Shown piece after piece: positions 7,816 through 15,912 of a stretch of 42,644 nucleotides of DNA. The stretch comes from CAXXOK01 sp964640955 (GTDB taxonomy: Bacteria > Bacillota > Clostridia > Christensenellales > Aristaeellaceae). The number at the start of each line of letters is the position of its first letter. Positions within the stretch are counted from its first letter, which is position 1. The notes beneath the pieces are model-generated. The model ran no database searches, was not told the origin of the DNA, and saw only the letters and a program-made list of their open reading frames with translations. The translations under genes and the position numbers were made by a program. Location: assembly GCA_964640955.1 (NCBI GenBank), contig CAZXJI010000027.1, positions 1 through 42,644 of the forward strand, given 5' to 3'.

Positions 7816-8754
7816 TCAGCCTCCGATCTGGTACATGCGGCGGCCGGTTTCCGTACCCGTCTCGTTGAGGTGATGGGACGCGGGCTTGTCCCCGATGCCC
7901 TCGGCGACCCGCTCCTGAAGCGCTTTTCCGCGCAGGCAGCGCAGCTCCAGCTCCTCCGCGGAGTGCAGGCAGGGTTTCAGCTTCCCGTCCGCCGTGATGC
8001 GGATGCGGTCGCACGAGCCGCAAAACGCGTGCGACATGGGGCGGATCAGCCCCACGGTACCCTTGCCGCCCGGCAGGCGGTAGCGGCACGCCACGCCCTC
8101 GTCGCCGACCGGAGCAAGCTCCGGGCACCGTTCCAGCACCGTTTCGGCGCTGATGAAGCGCTCCTTCGGCCACGCCGCGCATTCGCCCATGGGCATCAGT
8201 TCGATAAAGCGGACTTCCAGCGGCCGTTTGCGCGTCAGCTCCACAAAATCGGCGATCTCGCCGTCGTTCACGCCGCCCATGAGCACGCAGTTGACCTTGA
8301 CCCGTTCGAATCCCGCCGCAAGCGCCGCGTCCAGGCCCTCCAGCACGTCCGCGAGATCGCCCAGGCGGGTGATGCGGGCATAGCACTCGGGGTCGAGCGA
8401 ATCCAGCGAGATGTTCACGCGCTTGACGCCGGCGGCGTACAGGGGTCTGGCAAGGCTTTTGAGCCGCGTGCCGTTGGTGGTGATGCAAAGCGTACGGATG
8501 CCCTCGACGCGGCTCAGGCGCCGGCAGATTTCCACGATGTCGGGCCTAAGCAGCGGCTCGCCGCCGGTCAGACGGATTTTATTGATGCCGCATTTCGCCG
8601 CCGCCTCGGCGACGGCGGCCAGCTCGTGTATGCTCATCGGCGCGTCGCTTGCGGGCAGACCGCCCTCGGGCATACAGTAAATGCATCTCAGGTCGCACGC
8701 CTCGGTTACGGCCAGCCGCAGCATGCGCACGTCGCGTCCATGGGTATCCAACAT
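7816..8754 (-). CDS. moaA: GTP 3',8-cyclase (radical SAM)
   Basis: A 312-residue MoaA, the first enzyme of molybdopterin synthesis, which converts GTP to 3',8-cyclo-7,8-dihydro-GTP. The N-terminal radical SAM cluster motif is CDLRCIYC (Cys20, 24, 27). The second cluster motif is C-x2-C-x13-C in SHAFCGSCDRIRITADGK. The protein ends in the functionally important Gly-Gly. SAM-binding LTGGEPLLR is present. The start at 8754 has GGAAGGA three bases upstream and gives the standard family N-terminus; longer starts run into mogA. It lies 14 bases after mogA. Confidence 0.95.
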   Translation of the reverse strand: MLDTHGRDVRMLRLAVTEACDLRCIYCMPEGGLPASDAPMSIHELAAVAEAAAKCGINKIRLTGGEPLLRPDIVEICRRLSRVEGIRTLCITTNGTRLKSLARPLYAAGVKRVNISLDSLDPECYARITRLGDLADVLEGLDAALAAGFERVKVNCVLMGGVNDGEIADFVELTRKRPLEVRFIELMPMGECAAWPKERFISAETVLERCPELAPVGDEGVACRYRLPGGKGTVGLIRPMSHAFCGSCDRIRITADGKLKPCLHSAEELELRCLRGKALQERVAEGIGDKPASHHLNETGTETGRRMYQIGG

Positions 8755-8768
8755 GCGTCCTTCCACTC

Positions 8769-9263
8769 CTAACGCTCCCGCGCGCAGTCCGCGGGACCCT
8801 CGCGCAGCATCATCAGTCCGTGCTCCAGGGTGTCCAGCACGGCGGCCAGGTTTTCCGCGGCCGCCTTGGGGCTGCCCGGAAGGTTGATGATCAGCGTTCC
8901 TCCCCGGATGCCCGCGGCCGCGCGGCTGAGCATCGCCCGCGGGGTCACGGCGGCCGACGCACGGCGCATCGCCTCCGGGATGCCGTCCGCGCGCCGCTCG
9001 CACACCGAAAGCGTCGCTTCCGGCGTCACGTCCCGCGGGGAGAATCCCGTGCCGCCCGTGGTAACGACCAGCGCGATATCCTCCTCGTCCGCGAGCGAGC
9101 GCAGGGTTTGCTCGATCAGCGTCCGTTCGTCGGGCACCAGCGCCCGCCTGCGCACGTCGTACCCCGCCTGAATCAGCATATCCGCGACGCGCGGGCCCGA
9201 GGCGTCCTCCCGCAAACCCTGGTAGGAGCGATCGCTAACGGTCACTACCGCCGCCGTGAACAT
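8769..9263 (-). CDS. mogA: Molybdopterin adenylyltransferase (MogA/MoaB family)
   Basis: A 164-residue single-domain protein of the MogA/MoaB fold, which adenylylates molybdopterin before metal insertion. Diagnostic motifs are VTVSDRSYQG near the start, TTGGTGFSPRDVTPEAT in the middle and LPGSPKAA near the C-terminus. GGGGAGG lies six bases before the ATG at 9263, which rules out longer upstream starts. It follows modC by one base. The MoeA-like gene at the operon head would supply the next step. Confidence 0.9.
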   Translation of the reverse strand: MFTAAVVTVSDRSYQGLREDASGPRVADMLIQAGYDVRRRALVPDERTLIEQTLRSLADEEDIALVVTTGGTGFSPRDVTPEATLSVCERRADGIPEAMRRASAAVTPRAMLSRAAAGIRGGTLIINLPGSPKAAAENLAAVLDTLEHGLMMLREGPADCARER

Positions 9264-9264
9264 G

Positions 9265-10284
9265 CTATTCCTCCCCCGCGAGCCAGGCGATTTTTTCCGG
9301 CGGCAGCGCGAGCCACGCCTCGTCCCCGGCGAGCAGCGCCCCCTGCGCACCCGTACGGATGAAACAAGACGGGCAAGCGACCGGCGTAACAATGGTCTCC
9401 TGCTCCGTTGAACGAATAATTCGACAGAAAATACCAAATTCCTCCTGCGCCCGCGTCAGACGAACGTCCGCCGCGCGAAACGCGGCCGCGACCGTTCCCG
9501 GCCGGTCGCAGGGCGCGACCAGCCCCCACTGCGCAATCGTCGCCACGCCGTGCGCGACCGCCGCGTCCGCCACGTTCTCAAACCCCGCGAGCATGGCCGC
9601 GCTGCGCGTGTCGGGCGCGTGGTACCATTGCCGCACGTCCGTCGTTCGCTGCGTGCGCCCGCTGCGCATCACGCACACCTTCTGGCAGAGGCGGCGGGTC
9701 TCCTCCCGGTCGTGGGTCACGTAGAGCGCAGTGCCTTCGAAATCCATCAGCATCACGCTCAGTTCCTGTTCCAGCTGCCAGCGCAGGTGCGTGTCCAGCG
9801 CGGCGAAAGGCTCGTCCAGCAAAAGCAGCTTCGGCCTTCGGGCCAGGCACCGGGCAAGCGCGGCGCGCTGCTGCTGGCCGCCGGAAAGCTGGGAAGGGTA
9901 GCGCTCCTCCAGCCCCGTCAGGCAGAAGCGCTCGACCAGGTTTTTGGCCGCCTTCTCGCGCTCGCGCCGGGGGGTTTCCCGCCGCAGCCCGCACAGCAGG
10001 TTCTGGCGCACCGTCATGTTGGGAAACAGCGCGTAGTTTTGAAAAAGCAGGCCCACGCCGCGTTCCTGCGGCGAAACGAAAACATGTTTTTCGCTGTCGA
10101 ACCACACCTGGCCGTCCACGACGATGCGGCCGCGGTCGGGCTTCGTGAGCCCTGCCAGGCATTGAAGCGTCATGGTTTTTCCGGCGCCGGACGCGCCCAG
10201 CAGCGCCAGCGTCTCGTTGCCCGCCTCAAAGGCGGCCGAGAGGCGGAAGCTGCCCAGCCGTTTCTCAATGCGCGCTTCGAGCAC
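9265..10284 (-). CDS. modC: Molybdate ABC transporter ATP-binding protein
   Basis: A 339-residue ABC ATPase. Walker A is GASGAGKT (30-37), the signature is LSGGQ (133-137), Walker B is LLLLDEP (153-159) and the switch His lies in YVTHD. The C-terminal 130 residues are a separate domain where ModC proteins carry a MOP-type regulatory fold, although I cannot identify that fold with confidence here. The start is GTG at 10284, behind GGGAGGG, overlapping modB by 20 bases. With modA and modB it forms a complete molybdate importer feeding cofactor synthesis. Tungstate transport cannot be excluded. Confidence 0.9.
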   Translation of the reverse strand: MLEARIEKRLGSFRLSAAFEAGNETLALLGASGAGKTMTLQCLAGLTKPDRGRIVVDGQVWFDSEKHVFVSPQERGVGLLFQNYALFPNMTVRQNLLCGLRRETPRREREKAAKNLVERFCLTGLEERYPSQLSGGQQQRAALARCLARRPKLLLLDEPFAALDTHLRWQLEQELSVMLMDFEGTALYVTHDREETRRLCQKVCVMRSGRTQRTTDVRQWYHAPDTRSAAMLAGFENVADAAVAHGVATIAQWGLVAPCDRPGTVAAAFRAADVRLTRAQEEFGIFCRIIRSTEQETIVTPVACPSCFIRTGAQGALLAGDEAWLALPPEKIAWLAGEE

Positions 10285-10945
10285 GTCCGATCCCTCCCCG
10301 CTTCTCCAGCATGTTCACGGCCACCAGCACCGCCATGGAGATGGCCAGATCGACCATCACCCAGCGGTAAGCCAGCGCGTCGTTGCCCTCGCGCCAGAGC
10401 TGGTAGACGGTCGTGGCGACCGTGGCCGTGCGCCCCGGAATGTAGCCCGTCACCATGGAGGTCGCGCCGTACTCGCCCAGCGCCCGCGCGAAGGAGAGCA
10501 CCGTGCCCGCCAGCAGGCCCGCGCGGCAGTTGGGCAGCTTGATGCGCCAGAATACGAAGCTTCGGGAAAGCCCCATGGTACGGGCGCAGGCCTCCCATTC
10601 CGGGCTTAGCTGCTCGAAGGAACCGCGCGCCGTGCGGTACATGAGGGGAAAAGCCACGATGGTCGTGGCGAAAACGGCGGAGTACCAGGTCATGGTCAGC
10701 TTCCAGCCGAAGGCGTCCAGTACGAACGCGCCCAGCGGCGCTTTGGGGCTGATGGTTTTCAGCAGAAAAAAGCCCACCACCGTCGGCGGCAGCACCAGCG
10801 GAAGCGTAAGCACGCAGTCCAGCACGCCCTTTGCCAGGGAGGGCAGCCGGGTGATGCCGTTGGCGGCCCAGATGCCCAGCAGAAAGGTCAGCACCGTGGC
10901 GATGGCCGCCACCCGGAGGGAGTTGAGCAGGGGGAACCAATCCAC
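10265..10945 (-). CDS. modB: Molybdate ABC transporter permease
   Basis: A 226-residue membrane protein with five or six hydrophobic helices and the permease EAA-type loop (EWEACARTMGLSRSFVFWRIKLP). The ALGEYGATSMVTGYIPGRT block is diagnostic of ModB. GTG at 10945 is the likely start, with AAAGGAGG about 11 bases upstream. It lies between modA and modC. The gap to modA carries a strong hairpin. Confidence 0.92.
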   Translation of the reverse strand: MDWFPLLNSLRVAAIATVLTFLLGIWAANGITRLPSLAKGVLDCVLTLPLVLPPTVVGFFLLKTISPKAPLGAFVLDAFGWKLTMTWYSAVFATTIVAFPLMYRTARGSFEQLSPEWEACARTMGLSRSFVFWRIKLPNCRAGLLAGTVLSFARALGEYGATSMVTGYIPGRTATVATTVYQLWREGNDALAYRWVMVDLAISMAVLVAVNMLEKRGGIGRARSAH

Positions 10946-10975
10946 GTCCGCCAGGGCCTCCTTTCGTTAAACAGC

Positions 10976-11021
10976 GGGGCGCGCCGCGGGCGGAATCGCT
11001 TCCGCCGAAGCGGCGCGCCCC
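10976..11021 (-). terminator. Intra-operon hairpin between modA and modB
   Basis: A perfect 12-bp outer stem (10976-10987 with 11010-11021) encloses a 7-bp inner stem (10989-10995 with 11000-11006) with a TCGC loop. On the minus strand it is followed by only a short T run. Such hairpins after binding-protein genes usually reduce read-through or protect the upstream mRNA, so ModA would be made in excess of ModBC. Confidence 0.6.
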
Positions 11022-11029
11022 GTGCTTTC

Positions 11030-11842
11030 TTACCGGTCCGGCACCTCGAAGCCGATGTCGGTAAAGACCTTCGCGCATTCGTCGGTTTTCAGGTATTCGA
11101 GAAAGTCCCGCGCGGCCTGTTCGTTTTTTGTATCCTTGAGCACGGCGGCGGGATAGTTAACCGGCTTGTGGCTGCCCTCGGGCGCGGTGGCGACCACGGT
11201 GATGCCCGTGCCGGTCGCGGCGTCGGACACATACACCACGCCGCAGTCCACGGCGGCGCTTTCCACCTGGGCGAGCACTTCCTTCACGTTGCTGCCGAAG
11301 GTGATCTTCCCTTCGCTGTTGAGCTGGTCCCAGATGCCCAGGTATTCGAACACGTCCTGCGCGTACTGGCCCACGGGCACGTCGCTGTTGCCCATGGCGA
11401 GGAGCTCCACCTTATCGGTCGCGACGTCCTCGAAGGAGGCGATGCCCTTGTCGCTCCCCTCGGGCACGATGAGCACGATGGTGTTGGTGAGCAGGTCGAA
11501 GCGCGTGCCCTGCAATACGAAATCCTGCCCCTTGGGGTTCGCGTCGGCGGAAGCGGTCACGTCCAGCGCGTTCATCTGCTTCTGCCCGGCGGAGATGAAC
11601 ACGTCCGCCTCCGCGCCTTCCTCGATCTGGGTCTGGAGCGTTCCGCTGGAATCGAAGTTATAGACCACCGTCACGTTGGGGGCGACGGTCTTGTACAGTT
11701 CCGCGACCGCGTTCATCGCTTCGGTCATGGAGGCCGCAGCGAACACGATCAGTTCGGTCTGGGGGGCGGCGGCCTCCGCCGCGGCGGAGGCGCAGCCCGC
11801 GCACAACAGCAGCGCCAGCAGAACGGACAACGTTTTTTTCAC
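11030..11842 (-). CDS. modA: Molybdate-binding protein
   Basis: A 270-residue extracellular binding protein. The N-terminus is a signal sequence ending in a lipobox-like LCAGC, so it is probably a lipoprotein. Typical ModA blocks follow: VFAAASMTEAMNAVAELY, the YNFDSSGTLQTQIEEGAEADVFIS segment that holds oxyanion-binding Ser residues, and VPVGQYAQDVFEYLG. It binds molybdate or tungstate outside the membrane for ModBC. GTG at 11842 is the start, preceded by AAAGGGAGAGGG. It is 16 bases downstream of the MoeA-like gene. Confidence 0.92.
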   Translation of the reverse strand: MKKTLSVLLALLLCAGCASAAAEAAAPQTELIVFAAASMTEAMNAVAELYKTVAPNVTVVYNFDSSGTLQTQIEEGAEADVFISAGQKQMNALDVTASADANPKGQDFVLQGTRFDLLTNTIVLIVPEGSDKGIASFEDVATDKVELLAMGNSDVPVGQYAQDVFEYLGIWDQLNSEGKITFGSNVKEVLAQVESAAVDCGVVYVSDAATGTGITVVATAPEGSHKPVNYPAAVLKDTKNEQAARDFLEYLKTDECAKVFTDIGFEVPDR

Positions 11843-11858
11843 GGTTACCCTCTCCCTT

Positions 11859-12881
11859 TTATGCTTTTCCGAAGCCGCAATCGGGATAGGTGCACACCTT
11901 GCAGTTCAGACACAGGCCGCCGCAGCCGAGCTTGACGATGTCGCGCCTGGCGATGGTCACCCCCGCCGCCACGCGGGGCAGCACCAGGTCGAACACCGTC
12001 GCCCTGGCGTACATCACGCAGCCGGGCAGACCCAGGATGGGCACGCCGTCGTCGAAGTAGCCGACCATCAGCATCGCACCCGGCAGCACCGGCGCGCCGT
12101 AGGTGACGATCCGCGCGCCGCTTTGGCGAATCGCCAGGGGCGTGCAGTCGTCCGGGTCGACGCTCATGCCACCGGTGCAGAGGATCAGATCGGCGCCTTG
12201 CCTGCGCATGTCCGCGATGGCGTCGCGAATGTGTTCCGCCGCATCGTCGGTGGTGATCTGCCAGGCAGCCTCGATGCCGTACGCCTCCAGCTTGCGCCGG
12301 ACAACCGGGGTGAACCTGTCCTCGATGCGGCCGTTGAACACCTCGTTGCCGGTGGTCACGATGCCCGCCTTCATCGGCCGGTACGGCGTCAGCTTGAGGA
12401 GGGGTTCGCCTCCGGCGATCGCCTCCGCCGCCTCGATGCGGCTTTTGTCGATCACCAGGGGGATGACGCGCGTGCCGCAGAGCTTGTCTCCGGCCTTAAC
12501 GGGCGTGTTGTCGTGCCGCGTGGCGATGATGATCTCCTCGATGCCGTTGATCGCCTCCAGGCGTTCCGTGTCCACGGTGAACAGCCCGTCCCGCGTCGCG
12601 GAGAGCTCCAGTTTGCCCTCCCGGATCGCGCTTTCGCTCATCCACTCGTTTTTGCACAGCGCGCCCAGCCGCACCGCCGCGTCGTTCTCGTGCAGATGGT
12701 TTTCGTCCATTTCCCAAACGAAGAGGTGATCCTTCCCCATGCTGAGCAGCATCGGAATATCCTCCTCGGTCACCACGTGCCCCTTGAGGAACTGCGCGCC
12801 TTTCCACTCGCCGGGGATGATGCGCGTCAGGTCGTGGCACAGCACGTGTCCGACCGCGTTGACCGTTTCGATGCGCCGCAT
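11859..12881 (-). CDS. MoeA-like molybdopterin-binding protein with Cys-rich tail
   Basis: A 340-residue protein with a MoCF-type molybdopterin-binding domain in its second half (IVTTGNEVF, LILCTGGMSVDPDD, LPGCVMYARATVFDLVLPR). The first half resembles the short N-terminal region of the MoeA-like proteins found in anaerobic Clostridia. It is likely to insert molybdenum into, or sense, the pterin cofactor. The C-terminus carries five Cys (320, 324, 327, 330, 335; C-x3-C-x2-C-x2-C-x4-C), able in principle to hold an iron-sulfur cluster or metal. The ATG at 12881 has AAGGAAG upstream. It heads the operon that continues with modA. Confidence 0.82.
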   Translation of the reverse strand: MRRIETVNAVGHVLCHDLTRIIPGEWKGAQFLKGHVVTEEDIPMLLSMGKDHLFVWEMDENHLHENDAAVRLGALCKNEWMSESAIREGKLELSATRDGLFTVDTERLEAINGIEEIIIATRHDNTPVKAGDKLCGTRVIPLVIDKSRIEAAEAIAGGEPLLKLTPYRPMKAGIVTTGNEVFNGRIEDRFTPVVRRKLEAYGIEAAWQITTDDAAEHIRDAIADMRRQGADLILCTGGMSVDPDDCTPLAIRQSGARIVTYGAPVLPGAMLMVGYFDDGVPILGLPGCVMYARATVFDLVLPRVAAGVTIARRDIVKLGCGGLCLNCKVCTYPDCGFGKA

Positions 12882-12916
12882 GGGTACGCTTCCTTTCGCA
12901 TGGCTTCGGTACAGCC

Positions 12917-12945
12917 ATTATAGCATGATTCTCTTCCGAGGACAA
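12917..12945 (-). promoter_or_regulatory. Promoter of the molybdenum operon
   Basis: On the minus strand TTGTCC (12940-12945), a 17-base spacer and a TGC-extended TATAAT (12917-12922) lie about 35 bases before the MoeA-like start. The leader is too short for a molybdenum-cofactor riboswitch. No ModE site was recognised. Confidence 0.7.
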
Positions 12946-12986
12946 CGCAAAGTATTCCCATTTCTGCATTTCGTTTGTTTGCCGTG

Positions 12987-13976
12987 CTACCCCGCCCTGC
13001 AGAGCGCCCTCGTTCCCATAGCGACCAGCACATGGTACGCAAGGCCCAAAAGCAGGTTGCCCAGGCACAGCAGCGCCCACAGGCCCGCGCCGGAAACCGC
13101 GTAACGCTTGGCCAGCTCCACCATCCAGATGTTGATCAGGTAGATTTCAAACGACGCCTGTCCCAGCAGCCGCAGTGGCGCAAAAATGCGCTCCGCCTTT
13201 TTCGCCCTTTCCATCAGGAAGGCGAAAAACACGCACAGCCCCGGGGTCATCAGCGCGAAGGGATACCAGTACAGCCCGTAGTCGATCAGCAGCTCCCGAT
13301 AGCGGGCCATGGCGACGAGCACCACCCCAAGTCCGAGGGCGAACGCCGCCGCGTATGCGGCAATCCCCCATCCCCGCTTCCGGCCTGCCTTCCAGTCCAT
13401 GCCGAAGGCCATGCCCAGCAGGAACACGGGCAGGCGGGACGCGCCCATCATCTGGTCCTGTCCGATGCAGGCAAGCCCCATGCCCATCGCCAGCGCCATT
13501 AGCGCCAGCAGCATGTGCGCGGGCTTCTTCGCGCGCGTGAGCGCCGCGTAGTACAGCGGCGTGATCAGCAGGAAGAAGAACTGCCCGTTGGCAAACCAGT
13601 TGAACACCTTCGGCGTTCCCAGCCAGTACCCGGTCATCGTCAGGTTGCCCAGCACCCCGCGGATGGCTTCGGTCCTGCTCAGGCCATAGGACGGATACAT
13701 GACCGCCATCCACGCAAGCAGCACCGGCAGGTACGCCGGCAGGATGCGCCACAGCCTGCGGGCCGCGTAGGCGCGGACCTCGTCGTTTTTGCGCAGCGAA
13801 TAGCAAAGCCCCATGCCCATGAGGAAAAAGAACACGTCCACGCCGCCGTAGCCGAGCTGGCGCACCGTGTCCCACGCGCCGGGGAGCACGAGCTGCGAAT
13901 GAAACCACACCACCCAGAGGATGGCGAGCCCCTTTAGTTCGTCTCGGCGGCGCCCGACGCTTTCCCGGCGTTCCAT
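12987..13976 (-). CDS. Acyltransferase family 3 membrane protein
   Basis: A 329-residue protein with about ten hydrophobic helices. The N-terminal ELKGLAILWVVWFH, with its His, and GGVDVFFFLMGMGLCYS match the acyltransferase_3 (OafA/NodX-like) family, which O-acylates cell-surface sugars or related substrates. RRLWRILPAYLP is also typical. The acceptor cannot be predicted. The ATG at 13976 follows GGGAGGG. It sits alone between the ATP synthase terminator and the molybdenum operon promoter; no clear promoter of its own is visible. Confidence 0.82.
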   Translation of the reverse strand: MERRESVGRRRDELKGLAILWVVWFHSQLVLPGAWDTVRQLGYGGVDVFFFLMGMGLCYSLRKNDEVRAYAARRLWRILPAYLPVLLAWMAVMYPSYGLSRTEAIRGVLGNLTMTGYWLGTPKVFNWFANGQFFFLLITPLYYAALTRAKKPAHMLLALMALAMGMGLACIGQDQMMGASRLPVFLLGMAFGMDWKAGRKRGWGIAAYAAAFALGLGVVLVAMARYRELLIDYGLYWYPFALMTPGLCVFFAFLMERAKKAERIFAPLRLLGQASFEIYLINIWMVELAKRYAVSGAGLWALLCLGNLLLGLAYHVLVAMGTRALCRAG

Positions 13977-14003
13977 GGCGTTTCCCTCCCCGTATGCCGC
14001 AAA

Positions 14004-14024
14004 GGCCGCCGCGTCGCGGCGGCC
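14004..14024 (-). terminator. Terminator after the ATP synthase operon
   Basis: A perfect 9-bp GC stem (14004-14012 with 14016-14024) with a 3-base loop, followed on the minus strand by TTT, 27 bases after the atpC stop. The T run is short. Confidence 0.6.
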
Positions 14025-14050
14025 AACTGCTTTCCGTCGGCGTTCCGGTT

Positions 14051-14470
14051 TCAGTTGTTAATGCGGTGCTGGTCGCTCACGCGCAGGCGCGTCATGGCGC
14101 GCAGGAGCATCGCCTGGTTCATGAGGTAGCTCTGGCGGTCCTGCTTTTGCAAAAGCGCCTCGCGCGCTTTCGCTTCCGCCCGCTCGGCGCGGACGCGGTC
14201 GATGTCCTCCGGCCATTCGGCGGATTGGAGCATCATCACGGTCTCGTCCTGCGTGATGGTCATAAACCCGTCCGATGCGGCGGCCCATCGCGTATTCCCC
14301 TGGTCGTCCCTAAGCGTCAGCTCGCCTTCCGTAAGGCCGACGACCGTGGGCGCGTGGCCGGGCAGCACGCAAAACTTGCCGTCCAGCGCGCTTACGTCGA
14401 GCATCTGCACCTGGCCGCGGTAAAACTCGTGTTCCGGCGTCAGGATGCTCAGCAGAAAAGTGTTCGCCAT
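14051..14470 (-). CDS. atpC: ATP synthase F1 epsilon subunit
   Basis: A 139-residue epsilon subunit: an N-terminal beta-sandwich (FLLSILTPEHEFYRG, the LDGKFCVLPGHAPTVVGL block) and a C-terminal helical hairpin (about 88-135) rich in Arg, Glu and Ala. It belongs to the central stalk with gamma and can restrain ATP hydrolysis. The start directly follows the atpD stop. Last gene of the operon. Confidence 0.94.
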   Translation of the reverse strand: MANTFLLSILTPEHEFYRGQVQMLDVSALDGKFCVLPGHAPTVVGLTEGELTLRDDQGNTRWAAASDGFMTITQDETVMMLQSAEWPEDIDRVRAERAEAKAREALLQKQDRQSYLMNQAMLLRAMTRLRVSDQHRINN

Positions 14471-15862
14471 TTACTTCGCCTCCAGCTCCTTGGCCTTCTT
14501 GCGCGCGTCTTCCAGATCGCCCACCATGTAAAAGGCGTCCTCGGGCAGGTCGTCCGCCTCGCCGTTGACGATGGCCTTGAACGAGGCGATGGTGTCGGCC
14601 AGCTTCACGTAGCGGCCGGGAATGCCGCTGAACACCTCGGCCACGAACATCGGCTGGCTTAAGAAACGCTGAAGCCTGCGCGCCCGAAGGACGATCTTCT
14701 GGTCCTCCTCGCTGAGCTCGTCCATGCCGAGGATGGCGATGATATCCTGCAACTCGCGGTAGCGCTGCAAAGCCTCCTGCACGCGCATGGCGACGCCGTA
14801 ATGCTCCTGCCCCACCACCAGCGGATCCAGGATCCGACTGGAGCTGTCCAGCGGATCGACCGCGGGGTAGATGCCGATTTCGGAAATGGAGCGGCTTAAA
14901 ACCGTCGTGGCGTCCAGATGCGAGAAGATCGCGCTGGGCGCGGGGTCGGTCAGGTCGTCGGCGGGAACGTAGACGGCCTGCACGGAGGTGATGGAGCCGT
15001 CGTTGGTGGAGGTGATGCGCTCCTCCAGCTCGCCGACCTCGGTAGCCAGCGTGGGCTGGTAACCCACGGCGCTGGGCAGGCGGCCCAGCAGTGCCGACAC
15101 CTCGCTGCCCGCCTGGATGTAGCGGAAGATGTTATCGATGAAGAGCAGCATGTTCTGCTTTTTCACGTCGCGGAAGTACTCCGCCAGCGCAAGGCCGGTC
15201 ATGGCAACGCGCATGCGGGCTCCCGGCGGCTCGTTCATCTGGCCGAACACGAGGGCCGTGTTTTTGATGACGCCCGACTCGGTCATCTCGGTCAGCAGGT
15301 CGTTGCCCTCGCGGCTGCGCTCGCCCACGCCGGTGAACACGCTGTAGCCGCCCTGCTCGGTGGCGATGTTGTGGATCAGCTCCAGAATCAGCACGGTCTT
15401 GCCGACGCCCGCGCCGCCGAACAGGCCGATTTTGCCGCCGCGCGCGTACGGGGCCAGCAGATCGATCACCTTGATGCCGGTCTCGAACACCTTCGCCACC
15501 GGCTGCTGCTGCATAAAGCTGGGCGCCTTGCGGTGGATGGAGGAAGTCTGTTCGGTCTTGGGCGGCTCCTTGCCGTCGATCGGCCTGCCGAGCACGTCGA
15601 TGGCGCGGCCGAGCATCTCCGGCCCGACCGGGATGGTGATCGGCGCTCCGGTGGACTCCACCGTGAGGCCGCGCGAAAGGCCTTCCGTCGCTTCCAGCGC
15701 GATGCAGCGGACCGTGGAGCCCATATGCTCGTGCACTTCCGCGGCCACCTTGCGTTCTCCGTCCACCACAAACAAAAGGGTGTTGATGGGCGGCACCTCG
15801 TTGGCGCGGAACCGCACGTCGATCACGGGGCCTACGATGCGGACTAATGTTCCTTTGGTCAT
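14471..15862 (-). CDS. atpD: ATP synthase F1 beta subunit (catalytic)
   Basis: A 463-residue beta subunit. Walker A is GGAGVGKT (149-156). The GERSREGNDL segment carries the catalytic Glu and DNIFRYIQAGSEVSALLGRLPSAVG is intact. The ATG at 15862 follows AAGGAG and gives the normal MTKGTLVRIVGPVIDVRF start; a much longer reading in the same frame, to 16525, runs through atpG and is not real. It forms the catalytic hexamer with AtpA. Confidence 0.97.
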   Translation of the reverse strand: MTKGTLVRIVGPVIDVRFRANEVPPINTLLFVVDGERKVAAEVHEHMGSTVRCIALEATEGLSRGLTVESTGAPITIPVGPEMLGRAIDVLGRPIDGKEPPKTEQTSSIHRKAPSFMQQQPVAKVFETGIKVIDLLAPYARGGKIGLFGGAGVGKTVLILELIHNIATEQGGYSVFTGVGERSREGNDLLTEMTESGVIKNTALVFGQMNEPPGARMRVAMTGLALAEYFRDVKKQNMLLFIDNIFRYIQAGSEVSALLGRLPSAVGYQPTLATEVGELEERITSTNDGSITSVQAVYVPADDLTDPAPSAIFSHLDATTVLSRSISEIGIYPAVDPLDSSSRILDPLVVGQEHYGVAMRVQEALQRYRELQDIIAILGMDELSEEDQKIVLRARRLQRFLSQPMFVAEVFSGIPGRYVKLADTIASFKAIVNGEADDLPEDAFYMVGDLEDARKKAKELEAK

Positions 15863-15912
15863 AGCGTTTCTCCTTCCCGGGGATGGGATGGGCGGCCGCA
15901 GTCGGCGGAGGC

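Noticed and set aside
12882..12916. Molybdenum cofactor riboswitch before the MoeA-like gene
   Set aside because: The leader from the predicted promoter is only about 30 bases.
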